Source: Candidatus Gastranaerophilales bacterium (GTDB taxonomy: Bacteria > Cyanobacteriota > Vampirovibrionia > Gastranaerophilales > Gastranaerophilaceae). Taken from it: a stretch of 64,000 bases of DNA. The notes under the pieces were generated by a model. The model was given only the letters and a program-made list of their open reading frames with translations, did no database searches and was not told where the DNA came from. Made by a program: the position numbers and the translations under genes. Positions 46,652-55,769 of this stretch are shown here, one piece after another. Within the stretch, counting starts at the first letter, position 1. Every line of letters starts with the position of its first letter. The stretch spans positions 1 to 64,000 of the forward strand of contig CALVBP010000007.1 in assembly GCA_944325825.1 (NCBI GenBank). Reading direction: 5' to 3'.

Positions 46652-48841
46652 GTGAATAATGAGAATTTTTTAATAGAAGAAAGAGATTTAGAACTCGCAA
46701 GGGATATATGCAAGTATATTGAAAATCCGGTAATAAGAAATCGTGCAGTTGCTAATGCTATTGCCGGTAATGTTGCAGAAAAATATTTTACAGAGATAGA
46801 AATTGATACCGCATCAGGATTACACAATATATCTTATGTTTTAAATAACCTTGAGATTTCTGATATATATATTAACAATTGTTACATAGATGTAAGGCTT
46901 TACTTTAATGACAATGAGCTATGCGTTCCTAAGATACTTTTTGATAAGGGTATAGAGCCATCTGCGTTCATGTTTATAAAGGTTACGCCTGATTTAGCCG
47001 GCGGAACTGTTACAGGCTTTGCTCTGCCAAATGAAATCGATACATCGGTAGAATTAAACGGTTATTATAAAGTAAATGAAGACCAGCTGGTATCGTTTTA
47101 TGATATAGAACCTCTGTTAACTGATAGACAAGCTCAAGAATTTATAGATGATATTGATCAGAAAGTTTTCTCGTTCCTTGACGGTTCTCTGGAGAATGTG
47201 GATGAATTCTACAAAGAGCTTCTAAGTTCAAAAGATGCGAGAGAACGGTTAGCTATTGCTGCTAAAGCTCAAAATATTTTCAATTTTATATCAATCACCA
47301 AACCGGAAGAAAATCATGTATCCGCCTCACCGGAAACAACTAAAGAAACTTTGGAAGAAAATTCTCCTGTTAATATGGATATGAGTTCAGAACCGTTAAT
47401 ACTGGAAGAAGAGCCGGTAGAATTTTCTCTTGAAGAAACATCTGATTTTGAACCTATTGAAGATTTTGAGAATTCGCTTGTACAAGGTGAACCTTTTGAC
47501 TTATCAGCAGAAACCGGAAGCTTTGAACTTGAAGAAACCGATGCGGTTAATGAATTGGAAAATTTTGGAAACGAAAGTCCGGAAGAACTTATTGAAAATA
47601 CGACAGATAAAGATATCGAAGATATTGAAATACCTGTTGATAATGATATTGAAAAAGAGTTCGACGAACAGGAAGAAACTTCGCCTTTTAATGAAATAAC
47701 AAGCGATGGTAATTTATCTTCTGATATAGATGGTATTGAATATTCTGAGATAAGCGCTGTAAATTATGAAGATATGCAAATAGCTGACACATATGAGCAG
47801 GTAACAGAAGCTGCAGACACAGATATCGTTGAAGAAATAATACCAAATTCAGAAGAAGATACTGATACCTTGTTAGAGAATGAAATACCGGAATACAATC
47901 CTGATACAAACAGAATTTCAGACGAGAATTCTATTCAGGAAGCATCGGCAGAAACCTTTGAATATTCAACCTCAACTACTCCGAGCATAAATACAATCGA
48001 AGAATCCATGGAAAGCAAGGAGGGTAATGAGGGTGATGTGCATAATGAAGAAAGCCTTGAAGACCTTTTAGAAAAATCTGAGACAAAAGATGAAGAGGTA
48101 TCTGATGATGTACAAAATGAAAATACGCCACAAATAGATACTCTATTTAATCAAACTTCGGAAGAGGAAGAAATAGATAGTGCAGTTAACACAACTATTT
48201 CAAAGAAAAAGAGCTCGAAATTGCTTCCTATTGTAGGAGTTCTTGCAGTTTTAGGTGCTGTAGGTTATTATGGCTATACTAAGTTTATGATGCCGGCATC
48301 CTCTACACTTCCTGCACCGCAAAATGATTTAAAACAAACTCAAGTTAAACAAGCAGTCAACAAGAAGAAAGCTCAGCCGGTACAAGAAGCCATGCCGATT
48401 GAAACAGTTGAAAACATAGAAACACCTGCTAAAACAGAAGAAGCTGCTGCGGTGTCTATACCTGCAATAGAACAAAATCTTGATGCTTCTATTCTGGTAT
48501 CAAACCTTACTGTCAATTGGGAAGTTCCAAGCGGATATGTTTCTAATAATACCGCTAAACGATACTTCCTGAAACTGGGTAAAATCATACAACTTAACCT
48601 AAAAACAGAGCTTTTATTACTTAGTAAGCCTCCTATTACTAATAAGATTGCGGTTGAAGTTGAGTACAACAAAGATACTAAGAAATTTGAAGTAAAAGGT
48701 ATGACTGAGTCCAGCGGAGAAAAATCCGTAGATGATGTAATATTAAAAACCGTTAATAATGCTTTGGATATGAATCTGAGGATGAACACGGGTTCATTTG
48801 GTAATATAACCGGTAATCCTGTTCTTGTAATTCATTTATAA
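46652..48841 (+). CDS. Membrane protein with acidic linker and TonB-C-like end
   Basis: A 729-residue protein (GTG start, GAGGGAG upstream). Residues about 1-215 form an ordered N-terminal domain that resembles cyanobacterial DUF1822 by eye (NAIAGNVAEKYFTE ... CYIDVRLYFNDNELCVPKIL); this is a weak call. Residues about 216-520 are an acidic E/D-rich disordered linker, about 525-547 is a membrane helix (LLPIVGVLAVLGAVGYYGY), and about 613-729 is a TonB-C/TolA-like beta domain. It opens an operon with the next two genes. It could span the envelope and link a cytoplasmic domain to a periplasmic one. Confidence 0.6.
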   Translation: MNNENFLIEERDLELARDICKYIENPVIRNRAVANAIAGNVAEKYFTEIEIDTASGLHNISYVLNNLEISDIYINNCYIDVRLYFNDNELCVPKILFDKGIEPSAFMFIKVTPDLAGGTVTGFALPNEIDTSVELNGYYKVNEDQLVSFYDIEPLLTDRQAQEFIDDIDQKVFSFLDGSLENVDEFYKELLSSKDARERLAIAAKAQNIFNFISITKPEENHVSASPETTKETLEENSPVNMDMSSEPLILEEEPVEFSLEETSDFEPIEDFENSLVQGEPFDLSAETGSFELEETDAVNELENFGNESPEELIENTTDKDIEDIEIPVDNDIEKEFDEQEETSPFNEITSDGNLSSDIDGIEYSEISAVNYEDMQIADTYEQVTEAADTDIVEEIIPNSEEDTDTLLENEIPEYNPDTNRISDENSIQEASAETFEYSTSTTPSINTIEESMESKEGNEGDVHNEESLEDLLEKSETKDEEVSDDVQNENTPQIDTLFNQTSEEEEIDSAVNTTISKKKSSKLLPIVGVLAVLGAVGYYGYTKFMMPASSTLPAPQNDLKQTQVKQAVNKKKAQPVQEAMPIETVENIETPAKTEEAAAVSIPAIEQNLDASILVSNLTVNWEVPSGYVSNNTAKRYFLKLGKIIQLNLKTELLLLSKPPITNKIAVEVEYNKDTKKFEVKGMTESSGEKSVDDVILKTVNNALDMNLRMNTGSFGNITGNPVLVIHL

Positions 48842-48859
48842 TATTGGGAAAGAGAGTTT

Positions 48860-50329
48860 ATGGAAAAGAATAAGTATTATGATTTAATAGTTGAATTAAT
48901 AAAAGAAAATCAAAAATTTCCCGGACATGAAGATATTTTAGATGCAATAGCAGAAGATGTTTATAATCATGCAAAAGTTGTCTTAAATTCTGTAACCAAT
49001 GAAGATGTAATATCTGCTTATTTGGAAAAAGTGATTTCTACCTCTATTATTACAGTTTCTAAGAAGCTCAATAAAAATACTCGTATGCGCTCATCAAATG
49101 CTGTTGATGCTATCATTGCGGCCAGAAAAGCTGCTGCAGCAACGAAACTCTCTTCCGTCAAAGCAGAAACTGTTGAAAAAGTTGACTTAACCGTTAACAC
49201 AGAATTGGTTGATAAAATGATAAACGGTATCGCTGTTCAACAGGAGCCAACAGAGCATCTGCAAGAACCTGAAGAAGAAGCCCCGAGCTTTGAACCTATA
49301 ACAGACAGTCTCGACATCCCGGAAGAGACTCCTGTTTTGGAAGACTCTGTTCCAGCTGAATCTGATGAATACTTAAATCAGATTTCATCTGCAGATTTTG
49401 AAGAACCGGTACTTCAAGAAGAGGAAGATGAAGTTTTACTTGATATTAACTCAGATGAATCCATTAATATGGATATTGATAATATAGCAGAAATCGAATC
49501 TCCTACAGAAGAAGAAGAAGAAGAAGAAGAAGAAGAAGAAGAAGAAGAAGAAGAAGAAGAAGAAGAAGAAATTCCTTCTGTTGATTTTAATCAGGAATTT
49601 ACAATTGAAGATTCCTCTGCTGGTATCACAGAATTAACACCGCCGAATAGTGATGTTACTGAAGCTGAAGAATCATTAATAGGCACTTCTCAAGAAGACT
49701 TAAAAAGCGACGAAAGTATTGATGAATATAAAGATTCAGAAAACCTCACAGAAACATTTATAGAAGAATCCGAGCCTCCTCAGGACATTTTAGAAGAGAC
49801 AAACTCTTCGGAAGAAATTGGAGAAGAGGAGACTTCTAATAATCTTCTAGAAGATGTTTCTCAAGGTGTTGATGAGCTTTTTGCTGAAAACGGGAATGAC
49901 GTTGATACTCTTCCGGAAATATCTGAAGAAATAAATATGGGTTTTGATGTAATTTCAGAGACCGAAGCTTTACCATTGGAAGAAAATTCTTCTATTCAGG
50001 ACCTTGAAGAAATTAACCCTGCCGGAGCTGATATTATTGATGAAGATGCAAATTCTGCACAAGATACACTCGCAAAAAATATTGCAATACCGGATTATTC
50101 CTTGTTTAGTTATAATCCGGGGCCGCAAGAATCTCTATGGAATGAAGCTGACGTAGAAGAAGCGCTGGCAACCATTGATAAAAAAGAACCCGATTCTAAT
50201 ATTTTTGAGCTGTATAAACTCCGGTATAATAAAGGTTATACGGTTGACAAAATTTGTAAAGAACTTAATCTTGACAAAGAAAGTGTTATTGATTCATTGA
50301 TTGAGATATCTTTATTAGTAAAGGAATAG
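48860..50329 (+). CDS. Acidic protein with 21-Glu tract and C-terminal HTH
   Basis: A 489-residue protein. The N-terminal about 110 residues are ordered and helical. Residues about 115-420 are very acidic and probably disordered, with E217-E237 from an uninterrupted run of GAA codons. The C-terminal about 60 residues hold an HTH-like segment (GYTVDKICKELNLDKESVIDSL). It lies 18 bp after the membrane protein gene and 7 bp before the zinc-ribbon/NTPase gene. The acidic linker is like that of the upstream gene. No family was recognised. Confidence 0.6.
   Translation: MEKNKYYDLIVELIKENQKFPGHEDILDAIAEDVYNHAKVVLNSVTNEDVISAYLEKVISTSIITVSKKLNKNTRMRSSNAVDAIIAARKAAAATKLSSVKAETVEKVDLTVNTELVDKMINGIAVQQEPTEHLQEPEEEAPSFEPITDSLDIPEETPVLEDSVPAESDEYLNQISSADFEEPVLQEEEDEVLLDINSDESINMDIDNIAEIESPTEEEEEEEEEEEEEEEEEEEEEIPSVDFNQEFTIEDSSAGITELTPPNSDVTEAEESLIGTSQEDLKSDESIDEYKDSENLTETFIEESEPPQDILEETNSSEEIGEEETSNNLLEDVSQGVDELFAENGNDVDTLPEISEEINMGFDVISETEALPLEENSSIQDLEEINPAGADIIDEDANSAQDTLAKNIAIPDYSLFSYNPGPQESLWNEADVEEALATIDKKEPDSNIFELYKLRYNKGYTVDKICKELNLDKESVIDSLIEISLLVKE
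49508..49570 (+). repeat. (GAA)21 trinucleotide repeat in a coding region
   Basis: Twenty-one uninterrupted GAA units, in frame as Glu codons with no GAG interruption. Slippage in units of three keeps the frame, so the repeat could vary the Glu tract length between cells or strains. Confidence 0.9.
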
Positions 50330-50336
50330 AAGTTTA

Positions 50337-53291
50337 ATGCAATGTCCCAGATGCAAAAAAGAAATTGAAGACAATTCTTTAAAGTGCAGCTATTGCGGTG
50401 CTAAAGTAGGGTCTTTATGCAAATCTTGCGGGGCATACAACCCTATAACAGCTAAAGAATGTTCCGGCTGCGGAAATATCTTATTGAAAATTTGTCCGGA
50501 TTGCGGTTCAGCAAATCTTCCGGCTGCAAAGACATGCCGCAAATGTAAAGCAAATCTTGAAAAAAAAGAGGAAAAAGAACAAGCTGCATTACCGGTTTAC
50601 ACAGGAAACATGTTTTCACAACAGAAAGTAAAAACAAAACTTCTTGATGCTATTAAAAATGTAAACACTAAAGTTATTACAATAGGCGGGGAAAGCGGAT
50701 TAGGGAAAAATCTGATTCTCCGGTACAGTATTAATGAATTAAAAAACGCTAAGCTAATATGGATGCTTGGTTCTTGCACACAAATTACACAGCTTTCACC
50801 ATTCGGCTTCTTCCAGGACATGTTATTGAATTTTTTTAATATTAATAACTTCTGTCCGGATACTTTGCAACTCAAAAAAAACTCTTTAAAATTTTTTAAA
50901 CAAGACTTTCCGTCTTTAACAAATAATGAAATATTAGATTTATTAAACTTTTTATACCCTGAAAATATGGATAAATATGAAAATATTTATTATAACAAGG
51001 CAAGAATGTTTAATATTATGAAAAAAGTTATCTTAACCATACTTGAAAAAATGAAAGTTGTATTTATTATAGATAACTTTGAATATATAGATGGGATGTC
51101 ATATGACTTTATAGAAGAACTTCTAAAAGAAGAATTGGTTCTTGAAAGAAGTAAGTTTATACTGATTTCGGCAGAACCAAAGCCAGGACTTGGCAGACTT
51201 CCTTCTCCCTCTTTAAGTGCTGATAATTACATGGACTTAACGATTGCTCCATTTTCTCCAAATCAGATAGAATCTCTTCTGGGACAGTACAGCGGAATTA
51301 AATTTGAAAAACCTTTTATTGAACAGGCAATCAAAATATCAAACGGCATACCTGCTGCTGTCGAGCAAATCGTTCTTCTTTATAATGACATCAAAAGGAA
51401 TGGTCTAAAATCCAAATCTTACAGCACATTAGAAGATGTAGTCAATTTACGGCTAAACATACTTAAACAAACAGATTTACATGCATATAGAATTCTAACG
51501 GCAATGTCAATTCTTGGTAAAAAATTCTATCCTGCAATGCTTGAAAATTTTGATAACAATCCGGAACAAGAATTCGAACGAATAGTTGAAAAACTTGTTG
51601 AATCGGGATTTATTACTCAAATCAATACTCTGTCATTTGAATTTAAAAGCAGCAGAATCTGGAAAATTATTGTTGCCTACGTAAAAAATGATGAGAATTT
51701 TGAAGAAATATTGAATATGCTCTATGAAATTCTGAGCATATATAAACAATCATCTATAGCCCTGTTAGGGTATATTGTACAAAAGTTAAGCAACAACGAT
51801 CAAGCCTTTGATATTTGGACATTATTAATGAAACAAGCTTGCTATATCGGAGATATCGGTCTGTACATTATAACCCAGAAACAGGCTCTTAAACTTATAG
51901 AAAATAAAACTAACCCATTTTATCAAAAAGTTAAAAGAAATATCTACACAAGAGTCGGCAAGCTTCTTGAACCTATTGACTACAAGGCAGCTTTTGAGTA
52001 TTTGCAAACAGCAATTATGATGCTGGATGATACGGATGATGCCGAACATATAGAATTATTAGGCTACCTTGCTTCTTGTTCAATGAAAGCAGGTAATTAC
52101 TGGGGCGCTATAGAATGTACCGACAGTGTTCTAAACAAACTTTCCGAGGATATGAAATTTGAAAGAATCCTTATAAAAGCAAGGCAAGTTAAGCCACTGC
52201 TTAGACTGGGCAATTACGGACAACTTATAAATCTTATTGAAACAGAACTTTTGCCGGAAATAGAAAAAGTTCTGTCAAAAGGGAGAGATTTACCTGTTAT
52301 TAGGATTTCAGACCTCTTTGATACCTGGATTGATATATATTTTGATTTTGCTGAAGCTCTTATCTTCCAGGGGGATGGAAAAATGTTCGATGTTATCCAG
52401 AGCATAGGTGATATTCTGGAGAAAAATCAAAGAGCAGATACAGCAGTAACTTGCAGGCTCTATTTGCTTATTGCGCTTGCTAACACTATAAAAGGCAACT
52501 TTAAAACCTCTAAAAAAGTTTTAGACGATTTGCTTAAAAATTATCAGCTTGATAATATGGATTCCTTTATTGTTTCAAGATGGAATTTTATAGATATTTT
52601 AAACAAGTTCTTTGAAAAAGACTATAATACTCTGTATACTGAATTATTTAATGTTACAGCATATGCAAATAATGTTAATGATAATTTTACAAAAAATATT
52701 TTAAAGACCCTGCTTGCCAAAATTTTAAAAGATGGCGGACAAACAAAAAAAGCGTTGGAAATTTTAGAAGAACAGGTTTCATATTTTGCAAAAACCAAGG
52801 TCGCTACAGGAGTCCTTTTATCCTGGTATTTAATTGCGGAAATAAAACTTATTACAAATGGTACCCAATTTGCGCTTGATATAGCAACAAAAGCCCTTGA
52901 TATAGCACAGGGGCCTAATATAAACAACTATTACTTTATCGCCTTATTTAACAGATTAATCGGAGAAATTTATCTTGCTAAACAAGATTTTGAGTCTGCA
53001 AAAGTTTATATTGAAAAATCAATAGTTATAGCTAAACAATTTAATCTTGAATTTATACTTCTTAACAGCTATTTACAAAATGCTAAATTATATCAGGAGC
53101 TAGCACTGCCCAAGTCTAGCAAAAGGCCTGAATACATAAAACAAGCTCTTAAGATGTTCCAGCTTGCCAAAAACTTATCTATCGTATCAGAACAACCAAT
53201 TATACAAAAAACTATAAAAGAAGCTCTCAACCTGTTGCTTTCTTTTTGCAAGCTTAATGGTATTGCTATTAGCGGGAAGAGTCCGGAATAA
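50337..53291 (+). CDS. Zinc-ribbon/P-loop NTPase/TPR-like protein
   Basis: A 984-residue protein. Three four-Cys ribbons fill residues 3-70 (C3, C6, C17, C20; C28, C31, C42, C45; C53, C56, C67, C70). A STAND-like or AAA-type NTPase domain follows (about 95-380): P-loop GESGLGKN at 118-125 with Asn125 where Ser/Thr is usual, and Walker B VVFIIDNFEYID (about 241-252). The remaining 600 residues are helical TPR-like repeats. This is the layout of large signalling ATPases. The Asn may weaken Mg-ATP binding. It ends the three-gene operon; the convergent gene ends 24 bp further on. Confidence 0.75.
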   Translation: MQCPRCKKEIEDNSLKCSYCGAKVGSLCKSCGAYNPITAKECSGCGNILLKICPDCGSANLPAAKTCRKCKANLEKKEEKEQAALPVYTGNMFSQQKVKTKLLDAIKNVNTKVITIGGESGLGKNLILRYSINELKNAKLIWMLGSCTQITQLSPFGFFQDMLLNFFNINNFCPDTLQLKKNSLKFFKQDFPSLTNNEILDLLNFLYPENMDKYENIYYNKARMFNIMKKVILTILEKMKVVFIIDNFEYIDGMSYDFIEELLKEELVLERSKFILISAEPKPGLGRLPSPSLSADNYMDLTIAPFSPNQIESLLGQYSGIKFEKPFIEQAIKISNGIPAAVEQIVLLYNDIKRNGLKSKSYSTLEDVVNLRLNILKQTDLHAYRILTAMSILGKKFYPAMLENFDNNPEQEFERIVEKLVESGFITQINTLSFEFKSSRIWKIIVAYVKNDENFEEILNMLYEILSIYKQSSIALLGYIVQKLSNNDQAFDIWTLLMKQACYIGDIGLYIITQKQALKLIENKTNPFYQKVKRNIYTRVGKLLEPIDYKAAFEYLQTAIMMLDDTDDAEHIELLGYLASCSMKAGNYWGAIECTDSVLNKLSEDMKFERILIKARQVKPLLRLGNYGQLINLIETELLPEIEKVLSKGRDLPVIRISDLFDTWIDIYFDFAEALIFQGDGKMFDVIQSIGDILEKNQRADTAVTCRLYLLIALANTIKGNFKTSKKVLDDLLKNYQLDNMDSFIVSRWNFIDILNKFFEKDYNTLYTELFNVTAYANNVNDNFTKNILKTLLAKILKDGGQTKKALEILEEQVSYFAKTKVATGVLLSWYLIAEIKLITNGTQFALDIATKALDIAQGPNINNYYFIALFNRLIGEIYLAKQDFESAKVYIEKSIVIAKQFNLEFILLNSYLQNAKLYQELALPKSSKRPEYIKQALKMFQLAKNLSIVSEQPIIQKTIKEALNLLLSFCKLNGIAISGKSPE

Positions 53292-53314
53292 AAAGTTTCA
53301 GGGGATGAAATACT

Positions 53315-53869
53315 CTATACGTAATCATCAGGATTTCCTGAATAATCTTGAATCATACCGGTTTCTTCCGTAGTTGCGGCTACTCCGGAATAATCTTTAA
53401 CGGATTCCCTATAAGCGAGAGCCCGCTTATTAAGCTCATCCATTGCCATAGGTCCTGTTAGAACTTCAATTACTTCACCGTTTGAATCATAGAGCTTTAA
53501 GCGTGGGATTTCAACACCTTGAGGTGTTTTAAATCCCATTAAAGACATCGGCCCGTACTCACCAAAACCATCTTTTATCTCATAATATATTTCTTTTAAG
53601 TTTTCATTATCAAGACAGCTTAAAGCAACATTATTACTCGTTTCTCTTTGCACCCAATCTTGAACGGTCTGTGTCTCTTCAAGGAGTTCGGCAAGCTGCT
53701 CTGATGTAGCTTTAATATTAACAAATAATGGGTCGCCGCCCTTACCTACGGCAGTCGGACCTTTATCCCTTGATTTAAAAACTCTGTAATTGGCTTCATC
53801 AATTACTTTATTACCGTTTGAATCAGTTTGTATATTAGGATTCTTTTCAATATTAAATTCATCAGCCAT
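53315..53869 (-). CDS. Small soluble protein, unknown
   Basis: A 184-residue, rather acidic protein with no signal peptide or membrane segment. A central part (about 80-150) includes KEIYYEIKDGFGEYGPMSLMG and VEIPRLKLYDSNGEVIEVL. An AAGGAG ribosome site lies before the ATG. Its promoter region is shared with the divergent gene at 54044, which also has the HLR1-like site. No family was recognised. Confidence 0.6.
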   Translation of the reverse strand: MADEFNIEKNPNIQTDSNGNKVIDEANYRVFKSRDKGPTAVGKGGDPLFVNIKATSEQLAELLEETQTVQDWVQRETSNNVALSCLDNENLKEIYYEIKDGFGEYGPMSLMGFKTPQGVEIPRLKLYDSNGEVIEVLTGPMAMDELNKRALAYRESVKDYSGVAATTEETGMIQDYSGNPDDYV

Positions 53870-53935
53870 GAGAATACTCCTTATAATTTGATTTACGGCA
53901 TAAAACCGGGAATCTTTAATAAAATAATCAAAATT

Positions 53936-53953
53936 TTTACAAATATTTACAAT
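53936..53953 (+). promoter_or_regulatory. HLR1-like direct repeat upstream of the 54044 gene
   Basis: TTTACAAA (53936-53943), TA, TTTACAAT (53946-53953). All defined HLR1 positions match. It lies 26 bp upstream of the -35 box of the 54044 gene and 66 bp before the divergent 53869 start. Either or both genes could be controlled. Confidence 0.6.
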
Positions 53954-53979
53954 TTGAGAACTGCAGTTTTAGTAAATAA

Positions 53980-54008
53980 TTGACTTTAAATTTTCTCTAT
54001 TGTTAAAT
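53980..54008 (+). promoter_or_regulatory. Probable promoter of the 54044 gene
   Basis: TTGACT (53980-53985), a 17-bp spacer and TTAAAT (54003-54008). The inferred start is about 30 bases before the ATG at 54044. Confidence 0.5.
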
Positions 54009-54043
54009 ATGATTGTGTGTATCGCAACAAAGGATTATTAGTA

Positions 54044-54808
54044 ATGTATATAATGCCAATCAACAACTATCAACCATCTTACCGTGGTAAATTTTTAAAA
54101 ACACGTGCACTTTCAAATTATGTAGACAGTCTTGATGAAACAGGGTTAAAACTATTTCTTAGAAACAAGCAGTTAATGGAAGCAAAACAAGACGGAAAAA
54201 TCTTCATTTATGAAAAAAAATATTTATCTCAGAACGCAGGCGGACAAACACGTGTTGTTTTAAGAGAAAACAACTGGCCAATCATAAATGAAGTAACCCA
54301 TGAATGGTGTTGCAACGTTGACGGGGAAGAAGTAAGCAAAAGTTATCCCGATGCAGAAAAAAAAGTTTTTGATAAGCTTTTTGACAAGTATAACAACGAC
54401 CGTAAATTCGAAGAAACTCAGGAATATAACACCGTAAATAAAAGAATAAATAAATTGAAAGACAGAATTCTTTCCGAAATAGAACCTATAAATTACGGAT
54501 TGGGAAAAATTCGTACAAATCTTATTTTTTCAGGAGATAAATACGTTACTGTTGATGCAGGACAAAATAGAAAAAGAGTTTACTCCAAATCAAAAGAACT
54601 ATTACAAGAATATATGGTCTTTGATAAGCCTCGTAATGAAAGCTATGGGGATTATGTATTAAAAGATTATGAAAACGGAAAATTAGTCAGAGAGTATATA
54701 TGCAATAGTGATTACACAAAAGTTAACAGGATTCGCATAACAGAAAACGGGGCGCCCGGGCCATGGCGATGTATTTACGAGGATGGCAGTATTGGAGAGC
54801 CCGTCTAG
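54044..54808 (+). CDS. Lineage-specific protein with SYRGKF-type N-terminus, unknown
   Basis: The ATG at 54044 has AAAGGA about 9 bases upstream and gives 254 residues. The N-terminus MYIMPINNYQPSYRGKF includes a PSYRGKF motif similar to the PSFGSG start of the 43793 protein. The rest is a mixed helix/strand domain with a repeat-like end (YGDYVLKDYENGKLVREYI; MRITENG-type strands). There is no signal peptide or membrane segment. It lies upstream of rnpA and under the promoter with the HLR1-like site. Function is unknown. Confidence 0.65.
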   Translation: MYIMPINNYQPSYRGKFLKTRALSNYVDSLDETGLKLFLRNKQLMEAKQDGKIFIYEKKYLSQNAGGQTRVVLRENNWPIINEVTHEWCCNVDGEEVSKSYPDAEKKVFDKLFDKYNNDRKFEETQEYNTVNKRINKLKDRILSEIEPINYGLGKIRTNLIFSGDKYVTVDAGQNRKRVYSKSKELLQEYMVFDKPRNESYGDYVLKDYENGKLVREYICNSDYTKVNRIRITENGAPGPWRCIYEDGSIGEPV

Positions 54809-54858
54809 AGCATATAACTGTTTACAAAATATTAGTATTAGGCTATTATTTACTTACT

Positions 54859-55203
54859 ATGCTGCAAAAAGAATACCGGTTAAAAAAAAGAACAGCATTT
54901 AATGCCACATACAGAACCGGAGTATCATTCCACAGAGACGGCATTACAATGTTTTGCGGAAAAGAAAAAAACACAGAGACTCCGACTAAAATCGGCTTTG
55001 TTGTAAGTAAAAAAATTCATAAACGTGCGGTAAAACGGAATCGGATAAAACGTTTAATGAGAGAAAGTGTGCGTCTGCACATCAAAGAAAATGGTTTTAC
55101 AACAAAATATCTATCCGTAATTTTCACTGCATCCTCTAAATGTCTAAACAAAGACTTTAAAGAAATTAACTCCGGAATAACAAAACTTATAGGCTTATTA
55201 TGA
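54859..55203 (+). CDS. rnpA: Ribonuclease P protein component
   Basis: RnpA binds the RNase P RNA to mature tRNA 5' ends. From the ATG at 54859 it has 114 residues, the family length: EYRLKKRTAFNATYRTGVSF, then IGFVVSKKIHKRAVKRNRIK-RLMRE with the RNR signature. No clear ribosome site precedes the ATG, and the frame is open further upstream to 54763. The usual neighbours rpmH and yidC are not adjacent. The stop overlaps the next start (ATGA). Confidence 0.93.
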   Translation: MLQKEYRLKKRTAFNATYRTGVSFHRDGITMFCGKEKNTETPTKIGFVVSKKIHKRAVKRNRIKRLMRESVRLHIKENGFTTKYLSVIFTASSKCLNKDFKEINSGITKLIGLL

Positions 55204-55769
55204 TTGATGGTATTATAACACCTGCAATAAGAGATATTGATTATCTGGCTCCTTGTGCACCATATCCTGCTATACCGTCAGGAATAACAATTGGTCAGGA
55301 TAGTATTTACAGATTTTCTATCCCGTCAGAGGAACAGCCTACACTTACAATAAAAGATTACATACCGGATTACAACGGTAATTTTATTAAACCAGGTCAT
55401 TATGAACTTGCACTTTCAGATGACAGGGAATTTTTGTATATTGTAGAAGCCAAGAATTTAATTGCTGCTATACCTGTTTTTAAACTTGCTGAGAATGAAA
55501 AAGAATTAAAAAAATATAGAGATAGAAATCGGGAATTAACAAAATCTGAAGTAAAAGAAATAAAGAAAAAAGAAAGAGCTGCCAGAAGGCAAAAAAGATT
55601 TGATGATATTATAGAAAAAAAATACGCCCAAACAGGAGCAACGCTTCCGGCAAAAGAATATATTCATATGAATGCCTCTATTGAGTATATTAAAGATGGA
55701 GGATACTATCTTTTATTTTACGAAAAGGGCTTCATAAGAGCCTGGGGAGCTATTAAGGTAAAATCTTAA
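55200..55769 (+). CDS. Unknown protein translationally coupled to rnpA
   Basis: A 189-residue soluble protein that starts in an ATGA overlap with rnpA. The N-terminal part is rich in Pro and short strands (LAPCAPYPAIPSGITIG). A central K/E/R helix (about 95-142, with SEVKEIKKKERAARRQKRFD) follows, then a C-terminal YIKDGGYYLLFYEKGFIRAW segment. It is neither YidC nor YidD. The link with rnpA suggests an RNA- or ribosome-related role, but that is inference only. Confidence 0.6.
   Translation: MIDGIITPAIRDIDYLAPCAPYPAIPSGITIGQDSIYRFSIPSEEQPTLTIKDYIPDYNGNFIKPGHYELALSDDREFLYIVEAKNLIAAIPVFKLAENEKELKKYRDRNRELTKSEVKEIKKKERAARRQKRFDDIIEKKYAQTGATLPAKEYIHMNASIEYIKDGGYYLLFYEKGFIRAWGAIKVKS

Noticed and set aside
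49500-49580. GAA repeat as an assembly error
   Set aside because: The frame is open on both sides and the surrounding region is also acidic, so the repeat fits the protein. Read data would still be needed to be sure of its length.
54808-54858. Missed rpmH gene before rnpA
   Set aside because: The gap is only 50 bp, too short for the roughly 45-residue L34 protein, and no Arg/Lys-rich L34 sequence was found on either strand nearby.
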